In this document: in pieces, positions 16,574 through 25,072 of the stretch | Numbering within the stretch: the stretch's first letter is position 1 | How the letters are laid out: every line of letters begins with the position of its first letter | NCBI GenBank assembly: GCA_963777485.1 | Contig: CAVZQP010000003.1 | Coordinates: 62,001 to 126,000, forward strand | From: Bog-473 sp963777485 | GTDB lineage: Bacteria > Actinomycetota > Acidimicrobiia > Acidimicrobiales > RAAP-2 | Reading direction: 5' to 3' | Length of the DNA stretch: 64,000 nt | The notes under the pieces: generated by a model | Databases searched by the model: none | What the model saw: the letters and a program-made list of their open reading frames with translations, nothing else | Told to the model about the DNA's origin: nothing | Program-made: the position numbers and the translations under genes

Positions 16574-17838
16574 ACATGGCGCGGGCGCATCGGCGGCATG
16601 TCGTGCGCGTTGCGGCCATCACTACCTTGCTCGTGATGGCGTGTTACACGGTTGCCGCGGTCGTGGTCAACGCGATCGTGACGCACCACTTGATCGCAGA
16701 CGTCGACGCTCGCCTCTCAGACCGGGTTGAAGATGCCCTGCCACGACCGGCGCCTGAGAGAGGGTCGCTCGAGACGCCCGACCTCGACGACGCACCGTTG
16801 TTCCTGTGGTCCGTCAGCTCGACAGGTGCCGTCACGCCGCTGACGCAGGGGGCACCAAAGTTGCCGGCGTCGAACTGGAGTTCCGCTCCAGTATCCCTGC
16901 CTGTTGGCAGCTCCACGTTCCGCTTCGATTCGGTGCGGGCACACGGCAGGATCCTCGTCGCCGGTCAGAGCATCGCCAACGCGTCGAGGATACAGACCAC
17001 GTTGTGGTTCGCGGAGATCGCCTTTGGCGCCATCTTGGCCGTCGCCGTCTTCTGTGGGGCCATCATGGTCGGTCTGCGCGCCGCAGCGCCGTCGGAGCTT
17101 GTCCGTCGCCGCCAAGCCGAGTTCACTGCGGACGCTTCCCATGAGCTGCGAACGCCGATCGCGGTGATCGAGGCAGAGGTTGATCTGGCCCTGGATCGTC
17201 CCCGTGATCCCGACGCATACCGGGACGTCTTGGAGCGTGTGAGCCACGAGAGCAAAAGGCTCCGATCCATCGTCGAGGACCTGTTGTGGCTGGCTCGCGC
17301 CGACGACGAGCCAGTCCCAGCGGACGCGCTCACAATTACGGACGTAGCCGCGGTAGCGGACACTTGCGTGCAGCGCTTCGGCGCCGTGGCGGCAACCAAC
17401 AGCTTGGCTCTGACTTTCGAACGGGTGGGTCCCGGACCGTTCACCGTGCAGGCGTCAGATGCACTGATCGAACGCCTTGCCGGCGTCCTCATCGACAACG
17501 CTTGCAAGTTCGCTGGTAACGGCGGACGCGTCGAGGTGAGTGTCCGGTGCGCGGGAAACCGTGTGACTTTGTGTGTCGACGATTCGGGACCCGGAATTCC
17601 CGACGATCAGCGCGAAGCCGTATTCGACCGTTTCCATCGGGCCAACGATGCTGTCGTCGGTACCGGACTCGGCTTGGCCATTGCCGATTCGGTGGTCAGA
17701 TCGACCCAGGGCTCTTGGGACATCGGTGTGGCCGAGCTGGGTGGCGCCCGCATAGAAGCGAGCTGGCGCCGCACCCTGCAACGCCGGACGAAGATGCCGA
17801 CCGAGACCGAGCGCCCCCTTACTGATTCCTTAACCTGA
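16570..17838 (+). CDS. sensor histidine kinase
   Basis: A 422-residue membrane kinase, partner of the upstream regulator. Two transmembrane helices (about 12-35 and 140-165) bracket an extracytoplasmic sensor region of about 100 residues with no recognised domain. The dimerisation/phospho-acceptor helix has His191 in FTADASHELRTPIAV, followed by the N box (VLIDNACKFA), G1 box (VDDSGPGIP), F-like box (FDRFHRA) and G2 box (GTGLGLAIA). All catalytic motifs are complete. There is little or no HAMP sequence between the second helix and the His box. ATG 16570 overlaps the regulator stop. Confidence 0.92.
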   Translation: MNMARAHRRHVVRVAAITTLLVMACYTVAAVVVNAIVTHHLIADVDARLSDRVEDALPRPAPERGSLETPDLDDAPLFLWSVSSTGAVTPLTQGAPKLPASNWSSAPVSLPVGSSTFRFDSVRAHGRILVAGQSIANASRIQTTLWFAEIAFGAILAVAVFCGAIMVGLRAAAPSELVRRRQAEFTADASHELRTPIAVIEAEVDLALDRPRDPDAYRDVLERVSHESKRLRSIVEDLLWLARADDEPVPADALTITDVAAVADTCVQRFGAVAATNSLALTFERVGPGPFTVQASDALIERLAGVLIDNACKFAGNGGRVEVSVRCAGNRVTLCVDDSGPGIPDDQREAVFDRFHRANDAVVGTGLGLAIADSVVRSTQGSWDIGVAELGGARIEASWRRTLQRRTKMPTETERPLTDSLT

Positions 17839-18044
17839 AGACCCCCGATTCATCTTCTCGTCAGCGTCTAACCACTACGATGGCGACATGGGATATTGCC
17901 CTCGGCTTCGACGCGGCCATATAATTCCAGGCCAGCGCGTTGCCGTCTCCGTCGGGGACGTCGCGGCCACAACGCCGACGTGACCCGCAGGGTACGGGCA
18001 CTCCCGTCATGCCCGAACGACGCGCTGCCGGTCATGGAGCGCCC

Positions 18045-19289
18045 ATGCTGAGTCCCCCGATCGAAGACGATCTCGACGTCGAGCTCGATCAACCAAAGCC
18101 CGCGTCGCATCGAAAGTCCCGTTGGTCGCGCACTCGAAAACACCGACGCCGCCGGCGCATATTCGCGGCGATCAGCCTGGTTCTCGCCGTCTTCCTTATT
18201 TGGCTGGGTATCTCTCTTGGCGGTGCGCTGACCAACCCGGCGCTCGGGAGCTCCGCTGGCGCCCGCCTTGCCGAGTGGTTCCGCGAACACGGTGGGGCGT
18301 CGATCGTCAACTGGGCAGAAAACGAGTGGTACTCGCATCATCAGCCAAAGGTTGGTGGTGCGCTCCCGAAGGGGACCATCCACAAGCCGAAGACGGGCAC
18401 GACCGTTCCGACAGCGACGGTGTCGCACCTTCCCGCACCTGCACCCATCGTGCCGATCGTCAGCCCGGCCGTCGCGGGCGAAGGACAATGGTCGCCGGCG
18501 GGCCGCCTTGTCGACGGCGTGCCCGCGGTGTACACCACTGTATTGCGGCCCAGCGCGATCCACACCAGTTACGTGGTCGGCGTGGCGTGGATGGATACGA
18601 CCCTCTTGAAGGCGACGCTCTACTCAGGGAGCCAGATCCCGGGAGGCGGGCCGTACACGCATACTGCGCCGATCGCTCCGTCGGATGCCACGTCGTTAGT
18701 GACGGCCTTTAACGCCGGATTCCTCATGTCCGGGGCCAATGGCGGTTACTACACGGACGGCAAGATCATCGACCCGCTGCGTACCGGGGCTGCCTCCTTC
18801 GTCGTCTACAAGAACGGGTCTTCGACGGTTGGGCAATGGGGACGGGACATGACCATGACTCCCGACGTCGTGTCCGTGCGCCAGAACCTCGATCTCCTCG
18901 TCGACAACGGCCAGGTGGTCCCGGCGGCGTATAACTCGAGCGCGACGCAATGGGGCGCCACGCTCGGCGGGGCGCTCTACGTGTGGCGATCGGGTCTGGG
19001 CGTCACGGCGAACGGGGCTCTGGTCTATGTCGGCGGCCCCGGTCTCGACATCGTCGACTTGGCCAATATCCTGGTCAAGGCCGGAGCGGTACGGGCCATG
19101 GAGCTCGACATCAACACGGACTGGGTGAACTACAGCATCTACCAGCCGTCGACGCCGACGGGACAAGCCACTCCGACCAACGGCACCCTATTGTTGCCGG
19201 GCATGACCGGCGGACCGTCCCGATACTTCGCGTCCTGGTGGGCCCGTGACTTCATCGCGATGTCGGCGGGCAACCCGAGCCGCGGCTGA
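18045..19289 (+). CDS. phosphodiester glycosidase (NAGPA-like) domain membrane protein
   Basis: A 414-residue protein anchored by one N-terminal helix (IFAAISLVLAVFLIWLGISLGGAL) after a strongly basic cytoplasmic segment (RKSRWSRTRKHRRRRR). The extracytoplasmic part has NAGPA-type features: NAGFLMSGANGGYYTDGKIIDPLRTGAASFVVYKNG, then GGALYVWRSGLG and AMELDINTDWVNY. The family cleaves sugar-phosphodiester links in envelope polymers, so an envelope role is likely. ATG 18045 has GGAG six bases upstream; an ATG at 18009 and a TTG at 17940 are in frame. It ends four bases before the DprE2-like reductase gene, suggesting a shared transcript. Confidence 0.7.
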   Translation: MLSPPIEDDLDVELDQPKPASHRKSRWSRTRKHRRRRRIFAAISLVLAVFLIWLGISLGGALTNPALGSSAGARLAEWFREHGGASIVNWAENEWYSHHQPKVGGALPKGTIHKPKTGTTVPTATVSHLPAPAPIVPIVSPAVAGEGQWSPAGRLVDGVPAVYTTVLRPSAIHTSYVVGVAWMDTTLLKATLYSGSQIPGGGPYTHTAPIAPSDATSLVTAFNAGFLMSGANGGYYTDGKIIDPLRTGAASFVVYKNGSSTVGQWGRDMTMTPDVVSVRQNLDLLVDNGQVVPAAYNSSATQWGATLGGALYVWRSGLGVTANGALVYVGGPGLDIVDLANILVKAGAVRAMELDINTDWVNYSIYQPSTPTGQATPTNGTLLLPGMTGGPSRYFASWWARDFIAMSAGNPSRG

Positions 19290-19293
19290 CGCT

Positions 19294-20055
19294 GTGTACG
19301 ACGCGTTCGGCCACCCCCAATCGGTCGTGGTCCTCGGCGGCACCTCCGAAATCGCTCGGGAAATCGTCAACCTCCTGGCCGAGCAGCGATGCCGCAGCGT
19401 GGTGCTCGCTGGACGTGACACGTCGGCGTTGGAAAGAGCCGCCCGCGAGCTCGGCCACTCGGTGGCCAACGTTGCAACCGTCAGCTTCGACGCAACGTCG
19501 ACTGACGACGTCGACAAGACGCTCAGGCAGTGCTTCGAGGCGGCGAACGAACAGGTGGACCTCGTGATCATGGCGGTCGGAGAACTGGGGGTCCAGGAGA
19601 CGGACGAAACGGATCCCCGTCGCATCGCACACATGATGACGGTCAACCTCATCTGGCCGTGTGCAGCGCTTGCTGAGGTGGCGGCCCGGCTCCAGCGGCA
19701 GGGGCACGGCAGGATCGTCGTGTTGTCCTCCGTTGCGGGCTTTCGGGTCAGGCGATCGAATTTCGTCTACGGCTCGACGAAAGCAGGCCTCGACGGGTTC
19801 GCTCTCGGCCTGAGTGAAGCGGTGCGAGACACCGGGATCTCGGTCCATGTCGTACGGCCGGGGTTCGTCCATACAAAGATGACGGCTGGACGACCGGCTG
19901 CTCCCTTCGCCGTCGGACCCGAGCGCGTCGCGCGCGATGTCGTCCGCGGCCTTCAGCGCGGGGACACGGTCATCTGGTCACCGGGCGTATTGCGGTATGT
20001 CTTCTCGGTATTTCGGCTGCTTCCGCAGGCCATCTGGCGGCGCCTTCCCGGCTGA
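19294..20055 (+). CDS. DprE2-like short-chain reductase
   Basis: A 253-residue SDR. GTG 19294 gives MYDAFGHPQSVVVLGGTSEIAREIV, matching the start of mycobacterial DprE2 (decaprenylphospho-beta-D-erythro-pentofuranosid-2-ulose 2-reductase). Other matches are IVVLSSVAGFRVRRSNFVYGSTKAGLDGFALGLSEA, with catalytic Ser, Tyr and Lys, and the C-terminal FRLLPQAIWRRLPG. DprE2 completes epimerisation of decaprenylphosphoryl ribose to arabinose. The oxidase partner DprE1 is not in the window, so the exact substrate is uncertain. It follows the phosphodiester glycosidase closely, and two small genes follow with short spacing. Confidence 0.8.
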   Translation: MYDAFGHPQSVVVLGGTSEIAREIVNLLAEQRCRSVVLAGRDTSALERAARELGHSVANVATVSFDATSTDDVDKTLRQCFEAANEQVDLVIMAVGELGVQETDETDPRRIAHMMTVNLIWPCAALAEVAARLQRQGHGRIVVLSSVAGFRVRRSNFVYGSTKAGLDGFALGLSEAVRDTGISVHVVRPGFVHTKMTAGRPAAPFAVGPERVARDVVRGLQRGDTVIWSPGVLRYVFSVFRLLPQAIWRRLPG

Positions 20056-20060
20056 GGAAC

Positions 20061-20330
20061 ATGCTGTTCATTGAGTACGACGTCCATCGCGACGGCGAAA
20101 TCGAGCTCATCGCGCTGGTGAATGCCGTCGAGGAGGACGGGCAGGACCCGGACGGAGCGTCGTGGCTGCAATGGAGAATCGCCGAGTTCGACGACGACGG
20201 AGTCGGCTGCGTCGGTGTTTCGCCGGCCGACCTCGCATTGATGGAGCAGACGGACGACCCGGAACAGCTCCGGGACATCGTCGAACGCGTCATCCTCGCC
20301 GATCGGTTGACCAAGGAGGACGGATCATGA
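20061..20330 (+). CDS. small acidic hypothetical protein
   Basis: An 89-residue soluble protein with a markedly acidic composition (AEFDDDGVG, EQTDDPEQLRD). I do not recognise a family. ATG 20061 lies five bases after the DprE2-like stop, and the TGA overlaps the next ATG (ATGA), so it is co-translated with neighbours on both sides. Codon use matches the neighbours, which supports a real gene. Confidence 0.6.
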   Translation: MLFIEYDVHRDGEIELIALVNAVEEDGQDPDGASWLQWRIAEFDDDGVGCVGVSPADLALMEQTDDPEQLRDIVERVILADRLTKEDGS

Positions 20331-20533
20331 GCACCACCCGGTCGCAGCTCTACCGGTTCGCGCGTGACCTCGGGAACATCGAGGCAGTCGAGCACGGGTA
20401 CAGCCGCGGTGGTCTTTCCGGCGCCGCCGGCGGGGCGGCCCAACGAGAAGCTCGACGAGTCATCTACCGCGAGGGCAACCGGCAGATCAACCGGTTCGTG
20501 CGCGCAATCGGCCTCACCGCTAGGCGCCGTTAG
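20327..20533 (+). CDS. small basic hypothetical protein
   Basis: A 68-residue Arg-rich protein (LYRFARDLGNIEAVEHG, AAQREARRVIYREGNRQINRFVRAIG). It resembles short actinobacterial proteins with an RxARxLGxIEA motif of unknown role. The ATG lies inside the stop of the acidic upstream gene, so an acidic and a basic small protein are coupled; they could interact, though there is no direct evidence. The 268 bases after it hold no gene that I can support. Confidence 0.55.
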   Translation: MSTTRSQLYRFARDLGNIEAVEHGYSRGGLSGAAGGAAQREARRVIYREGNRQINRFVRAIGLTARRR

Positions 20534-20801
20534 CCGCCCGCCCTTCTTGGATCGTTCGCACCCCGCGCGGCTGTATGACGCCGCCGTCCAGTCTCCCTTG
20601 CCATTCCCGTTGCAGCAGGGCTGGCGTAGCCCTCCATTTCCATCTAAAGGTTTCTCCCAGACACCTTCAGGATGGCTCCTTCGGCAGCACCACCGCTTAA
20701 GGAAACCCCGTTGTGGGTCGATAGTGAACGTGTAGGAAACGGCCGTTGGTCCGGCGCGCGGTGGGCCATTGCGGCATCGCTCTTGGCGGGAGGAGCAGTC
20801 G

Positions 20802-21584
20802 ATGGGTATTCCAGACGAGGAACGGGTGCCTGGTGAGCAACCGTTCGAGATCGGAGACTTTCTGGCCCGGGCCAACCGGCCCTGGAACCCCATCCAGGTG
20901 GCGGGACGGCACTTCAATGCGCTCGTACGCGACGACGCAGATGTTCCTGCATTGGCCGACTTCGATGACCTTTATGACGTGGCCGATCTGGCCGTGCACT
21001 GGATCGAGCACCATCCCTGTCCCGACAAGCAGCTCGAAAAACGGCTCCGGGCTCAGATGATGGGGTACCGCGCCGTCGCGGACACCGTGCGTTGCACCAT
21101 CACCGAGGAGGACGGTGACCTCATGGTGGCGCGACTGAGCCACCTCCGTAGGGTCATCGATCTACATGCAGAGGCAATAGACGGGTCGACACCACTCGAG
21201 ACGGAGGAACTCGAGGGCAGTAGTGACGGGGAAAACCGAATCCTCCCCCTCCGCCGTCGGGTCCCTCGACAATTGGCCGGGTGGACCGGAACCTGCGCCA
21301 TGGATGGAAAGCCAGATGCCGAGCGACACCAGTGCCGTGTTGTCGACATCTCGATGTTGGGTCTCGGATTGGTGTTCCAGCACCCTTCGCCCTCCAGCCT
21401 TGTCGGTTGTCGCATCTCGGTGGAGGTTTCCGCGGTCGACGATCGCGTCAACATCCGCCTTGAAGGCATCGTCAGACACGCGACAGTGACTTCTGGGGGA
21501 GCTGTCCGCGTCGGGGTCGAATTCGACGACGAAGAATCGCAGTCATACAGCATCACTACGGAGGGCACCACAACCCCGCGTTGA
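20802..21584 (+). CDS. PilZ domain c-di-GMP-binding protein
   Basis: A 260-residue cytoplasmic protein. The N-terminal 140 residues are helical and of no recognised family. The C-terminal PilZ domain has the ligand-binding signature: RxxxR as Arg152-Arg156 (RRRVPR) and DxSxxG as Asp182-Ser184-Gly187 (VVDISMLGLG), followed by beta strands ending GAVRVGVEFDD. It should bind cyclic-di-GMP. ATG 20802 has GGGAGGAG about eight bases upstream. It stands alone on the plus strand, and its partner process is unknown. Confidence 0.85.
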   Translation: MGIPDEERVPGEQPFEIGDFLARANRPWNPIQVAGRHFNALVRDDADVPALADFDDLYDVADLAVHWIEHHPCPDKQLEKRLRAQMMGYRAVADTVRCTITEEDGDLMVARLSHLRRVIDLHAEAIDGSTPLETEELEGSSDGENRILPLRRRVPRQLAGWTGTCAMDGKPDAERHQCRVVDISMLGLGLVFQHPSPSSLVGCRISVEVSAVDDRVNIRLEGIVRHATVTSGGAVRVGVEFDDEESQSYSITTEGTTTPR

Positions 21585-21654
21585 CGCCAGCCAGGTGGTC
21601 TGATGGCTCACCGGCGGCGGACGTCCTTGAGTCAGAATCAACGCTGACCTGACA

Positions 21655-23268
21655 TCAGCCAAGGAGCGGGTCCAGGCGTCGCCTCGCCGATTCGTCGACC
21701 TTCCGCAATGGCTCGTTGCGACCAGGCCTCCAGAAAACCTGGTCGTCACGCCAAGCGTCACGTCGGAGCCGCTGCTTGTCGATCTTCAAGCTGGCCAGTT
21801 TCGGCAACTCCGACACCACCCGCACGAATGCCGGCCGCCATTTGGTGCCCAAGTCTGGCTGCGCGTCGAGGAACTCATCGAAGGAATCTGGGGCGAAATT
21901 GATGCCATCTTCCAATTCGAGGGCGGCCATCACCCGATCTCCCACAGGGTCGTCGGGTACCGCATAGACCGCGACCGATCGCAGGCCGGGGTACCGCGCC
22001 ACGATGGCCTCGATTGGCGCCGCCGCGAAATTCTCACCATCGACCCTCAGCCACTCGTTGGATCGGCCGGCGAAATAGAACCAGCCCTCCTTGTCACGGT
22101 AAGCGAGGTCACCGGACCAGTACGAGCCCCGCCTGAAACGATCACTCGTCGCGCGCTCGTTCTTGTAGTAGCCCTCGAAGCTGGTCGTCGGTTGCGTTTC
22201 GACGATCTCTCCGACCGCCTCCTCGAGGTTTGCCGGTCGTCCGTCCGGAAGGAGCTCCACCGGCGGACATTCGACTCCCGTATCGGCATTGAGCACCTTG
22301 ACACTCGGATCGGCCGAACCCAAAGCACCATCGGGCATCGACGGGTCCCGGCGGATGATGATGATCCCTTCCGTAGAGCCGTAGCTGTCTCGCACGGTGC
22401 AACCGAATCGGCGGGCGAACGCTCGGATGTCTTTCAACGACGCTTCGTTGCCGATGGCAAGCCGCAGCGGGTTGTCGGAGTCACCCGGTTCTTCCGGCGT
22501 CGCCAACACATAATTGAGGACCTTGCCGGTATACGTCAGCACCGTTGCCCCGTAGCGACGCACGTCCTGCAATGTTCCCGATGCGGAGAAGCGACTTCGC
22601 GTTGCCAGCGGCACGCCGGCCGTGATGGCGGAGGCCCAGCCGGTAAAGAGTGAGCTCGAGTGGAAGAAGGGAAGGGGTGCGTAGACGGCGTCGTTCTCCT
22701 CCAACTGAGCAACGGCGGCTACGTGCCCTCCGGTTCGGCCGTAGCGGCCCTGCGTACACCGAACCGCCTTGGGCAGGCCGGTGGAGCCGGACGTGAATAT
22801 CAGGAGGAACAGGTCGTCCTCCGCGACCGCGCGCTCTGGCATCCGTGTCACCTGTTGGGCCACGTCCGACCGATAATTCTCGTCGTCCACCAGCAGAACC
22901 TGCTCGGGCTCGACTCCGATATCGACTCCCTCCATCATCGGGAGGTAGGACCTTGATGTGACGAGGAGCTGACATTCCGTGTGCCTGACCAACTGCGCAA
23001 GCTGCTCTCCTCGATAGGTTGAGTTGATACCCACGACGACTGTTCCCGACAGAGCAGCCGCTGCAAGCCAGAACAAATAGTCGGGCACGTTGTCGAGGAG
23101 AACGCCGATATGTGGCGGCCGGTCGCCGTCCTCCAAGGCGTCGTACAGAGCGACGCGCCGGGCTGCCTCTTCGATGAGCTGGCTGTATGTCCATTGCTGT
23201 TCTTCGAAACAGAGGGCAATCGCCTCGTCTTGGGCGCGCCGACGGAGGATTTCGGCGGCGGTTGTCAT
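21655..23268 (-). CDS. acyl-CoA ligase, FadD17-like
   Basis: A 537-residue member of the ANL (AMP-forming) superfamily. It has the phosphate-binding loop LLIFTSGSTGLPKAVRCTQGR, the adenine motif YGSTEG, the hinge region YWSGDLAYRDKEGWFYFAGRSNEWLRVDGENF, and a C-terminal lysine segment (LKIDKQRLRRD). It should activate a carboxylic acid to its CoA thioester. ATG 23268 overlaps the stop of the SMP-30 gene (ATGA), so the two are coupled. It has the same length as the ligase at 45323-46936 and shares CTQGR, RFSASG and DSYGSTEG/ENYGSTEG blocks with it, so the two are paralogues. The acyl substrate is unknown. Confidence 0.88.
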   Translation of the reverse strand: MTTAAEILRRRAQDEAIALCFEEQQWTYSQLIEEAARRVALYDALEDGDRPPHIGVLLDNVPDYLFWLAAAALSGTVVVGINSTYRGEQLAQLVRHTECQLLVTSRSYLPMMEGVDIGVEPEQVLLVDDENYRSDVAQQVTRMPERAVAEDDLFLLIFTSGSTGLPKAVRCTQGRYGRTGGHVAAVAQLEENDAVYAPLPFFHSSSLFTGWASAITAGVPLATRSRFSASGTLQDVRRYGATVLTYTGKVLNYVLATPEEPGDSDNPLRLAIGNEASLKDIRAFARRFGCTVRDSYGSTEGIIIIRRDPSMPDGALGSADPSVKVLNADTGVECPPVELLPDGRPANLEEAVGEIVETQPTTSFEGYYKNERATSDRFRRGSYWSGDLAYRDKEGWFYFAGRSNEWLRVDGENFAAAPIEAIVARYPGLRSVAVYAVPDDPVGDRVMAALELEDGINFAPDSFDEFLDAQPDLGTKWRPAFVRVVSELPKLASLKIDKQRLRRDAWRDDQVFWRPGRNEPLRKVDESARRRLDPLLG

Positions 23269-24224
23269 GACGATGGAGGGCCGACTACCAGACCGGGTCT
23301 GGGCCACGAGGCCTCGACCACGCTGCCGCTGCGTGAAAGGGTGATCACCGCACGACGACCATCCCTTCCTCCGAACGCAATGTTTGTCGTGACGTCACCG
23401 GGTATCGGAAACACTTCAGCCTCCAGCCCATCGGGCGTAATGACCACGATCCCGTCGGCGATGGCGCCGATTGCGATCCGACCGTCTGCCTCGATCCCCA
23501 GGGAGTCGAAAGAGAACGGCGTTGCCGCCAAGCACGTCCCTCCGTGACGGACGGCCAGTGAGCCAGCAGAAGCCCGTAACTCACCAGGTCCCGCAAGGTC
23601 CCAAACCCACAGCCTCCCCGTGTAGGTCTCGGCGACATAGACCCTCGCACCGTCCGGCGAGAGGCCCACACCGTTTGGGCCGAGCAGAGGAAAGGCCACC
23701 TCGCGGACCTCGGACCCATCGGGCGGGACGTAGTAGAGCCCGCCTCGATCGACGCTGGCGTGCCGGCCCTTGCCGTGATCCGTGAACCACAGCCCGCCCG
23801 CCTCGTCGAACACCAGGTCGTTGGGTCCTCGCAGCCGGTGCCCGCCACACTCGCGGTGCAGCACGGTCACCTGGCCGGACTCCAGGTCGACACGCTCGAG
23901 CCAGCCCCCGGCGAAATCCGGTGGTTCGTTCGTATGTGTGGCGCGGTCGATCGGGATCCGTGCGCCTCCCTCGACCTCGCTCCACAGAAAGCCACCGTTG
24001 TTCGCGACGATTCCGGTTGTGGGCGTCTCCAAGGCCAGGCCGTTCGGCCCGCCACCAGGGGATGCGATCAAGTCGACCGACCCGCTCCTAATACGCAACA
24101 CCCGGCCTCCGTCGATGTCGACGGCCAGCACAGTCCCATCAGACTCCACCACCGGGCCTTCGGTGAAACCCTGGCCCGCGGCCAGAACCTCGAACTGCAG
24201 TGGCTCCCGAACGGTCGTCTTCAT
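23265..24224 (-). CDS. SMP-30/gluconolactonase family lactone hydrolase
   Basis: A 319-residue six-bladed beta-propeller protein. It has QGFTEGPVVESDGTVLAVD with the metal-binding Glu, PNGLALETPTTGIVANNGG, LRGPNDLVFDEAGGLWFTDHG with the conserved Asn and Asp, and LLGPNGVGLSPDGARVYVAETYTGRLW. The family hydrolyses lactones using a divalent metal. ATG 24224 is preceded by GGGGAG. It is first in a two-gene operon with the FadD17-like ligase: lactone opening followed by CoA activation of the hydroxy acid would be a coherent pair. A dyad 15 bases upstream and a divergent TetR gene suggest control by that repressor. Confidence 0.88.
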   Translation of the reverse strand: MKTTVREPLQFEVLAAGQGFTEGPVVESDGTVLAVDIDGGRVLRIRSGSVDLIASPGGGPNGLALETPTTGIVANNGGFLWSEVEGGARIPIDRATHTNEPPDFAGGWLERVDLESGQVTVLHRECGGHRLRGPNDLVFDEAGGLWFTDHGKGRHASVDRGGLYYVPPDGSEVREVAFPLLGPNGVGLSPDGARVYVAETYTGRLWVWDLAGPGELRASAGSLAVRHGGTCLAATPFSFDSLGIEADGRIAIGAIADGIVVITPDGLEAEVFPIPGDVTTNIAFGGRDGRRAVITLSRSGSVVEASWPRPGLVVGPPSS

Positions 24225-24238
24225 GGTGCTCCCCGAAA

Positions 24239-24256
24239 ATCGAATTCGACTTCGAT
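24239..24256. promoter_or_regulatory. putative TetR operator
   Basis: A perfect inverted repeat ATCGAA-N6-TTCGAT sits between the divergent SMP-30 and TetR genes, 15 bases before the SMP-30 start codon. A TAGTAT sequence partly overlapping it on the minus strand could be the -10 element of the SMP-30/ligase promoter, so binding there would block transcription. Assignment to the adjacent repressor is by position only. Confidence 0.5.
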
Positions 24257-24351
24257 ACTAAAATAGGACGGCAGCGCCAGCGGCGGAGGTCACGTCGTTA
24301 CCGACATCGATGCCGTTACCGTGGGCGCGCGATTGGACGAAAGGACGAGGC

Positions 24352-25050
24352 GTGGCCAGCGTGGCGCGAGCCAGTAGCGAGAACGGAAACGCGGGCCGTC
24401 AAGCCCCGCTCTCACGTAAAGGCCTACAAACCCGCGCTCGACTCCTTAACGCAGCGAAGGAGGTCTTTGAACGCGACGGCTTCCTCGACGCGAGGATCGT
24501 CGACATCACGGAGGCGGCCAACCTCGCGCCGGGTGGCTTCTACCACTACTTCGACTCCAAGGAAGAGCTGTTCCTCGAAGTGGCGCAGACGCAAGAGGAG
24601 AAGCTCACGGCGCCGTCCGACGACTCGTCCGGCGGACAGGACGAGCCTTCACCCGTTGAGAGCATCCGGCGTGCTAATCGCATGTATCTCGAGCGTTACC
24701 GCGACGAAGCCGCTCTGATGGGGGTTATCGAACAAGTCTCACGTTTCGACGAGGACGTCAACGAAGCTCGGATGGCGACTATGAAGCATTTTGTCGAGCG
24801 CGCCGAGCGGTCCATCCGCAGACTGCAGCGCGAAGGGAAAGTCGACGGTCGACTTGATCCCTCTATGGCCGCCGATGCCCTCGGTGCAATGATCGCCCGC
24901 GTCGCCGAGCTCTGGCTCGTGCAGGGCTACCGCGACTACGACTTCGAACATGCAGTCGAACAATTGACCCTTCTCTGGGCGAACGCGCTCGGCCTCGGCG
25001 AGGACGGAGTCGAGCGAAAAACGTCAACCCGAGCGCGTTCACGCCGGTAG
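24352..25050 (+). CDS. TetR-family regulator
   Basis: A 232-residue protein. The N-terminal helix-turn-helix domain reads TRARLLNAAKEVFERDGFLDARIVDITEAANLAPGGFYHYFDSKEELF (about residues 28-75). The ligand-binding domain follows, with a Glu/Asp-rich loop near 85. GTG 24352 is chosen because AGGACGAGG precedes it; a longer frame begins upstream. It is divergent from the SMP-30/FadD17-like operon with one clear dyad between, so local repression of that operon, relieved by a lactone or acyl-CoA ligand, is the simplest model. Confidence 0.88.
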   Translation: MASVARASSENGNAGRQAPLSRKGLQTRARLLNAAKEVFERDGFLDARIVDITEAANLAPGGFYHYFDSKEELFLEVAQTQEEKLTAPSDDSSGGQDEPSPVESIRRANRMYLERYRDEAALMGVIEQVSRFDEDVNEARMATMKHFVERAERSIRRLQREGKVDGRLDPSMAADALGAMIARVAELWLVQGYRDYDFEHAVEQLTLLWANALGLGEDGVERKTSTRARSRR

Positions 25051-25072
25051 GACGACGACCGGCGCAGCCTGG

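Noticed and set aside
20534..20801. Riboswitch upstream of the PilZ gene
   Set aside because: No conserved riboswitch core or extended pairing was found by eye; the gap shows only scattered short repeats.
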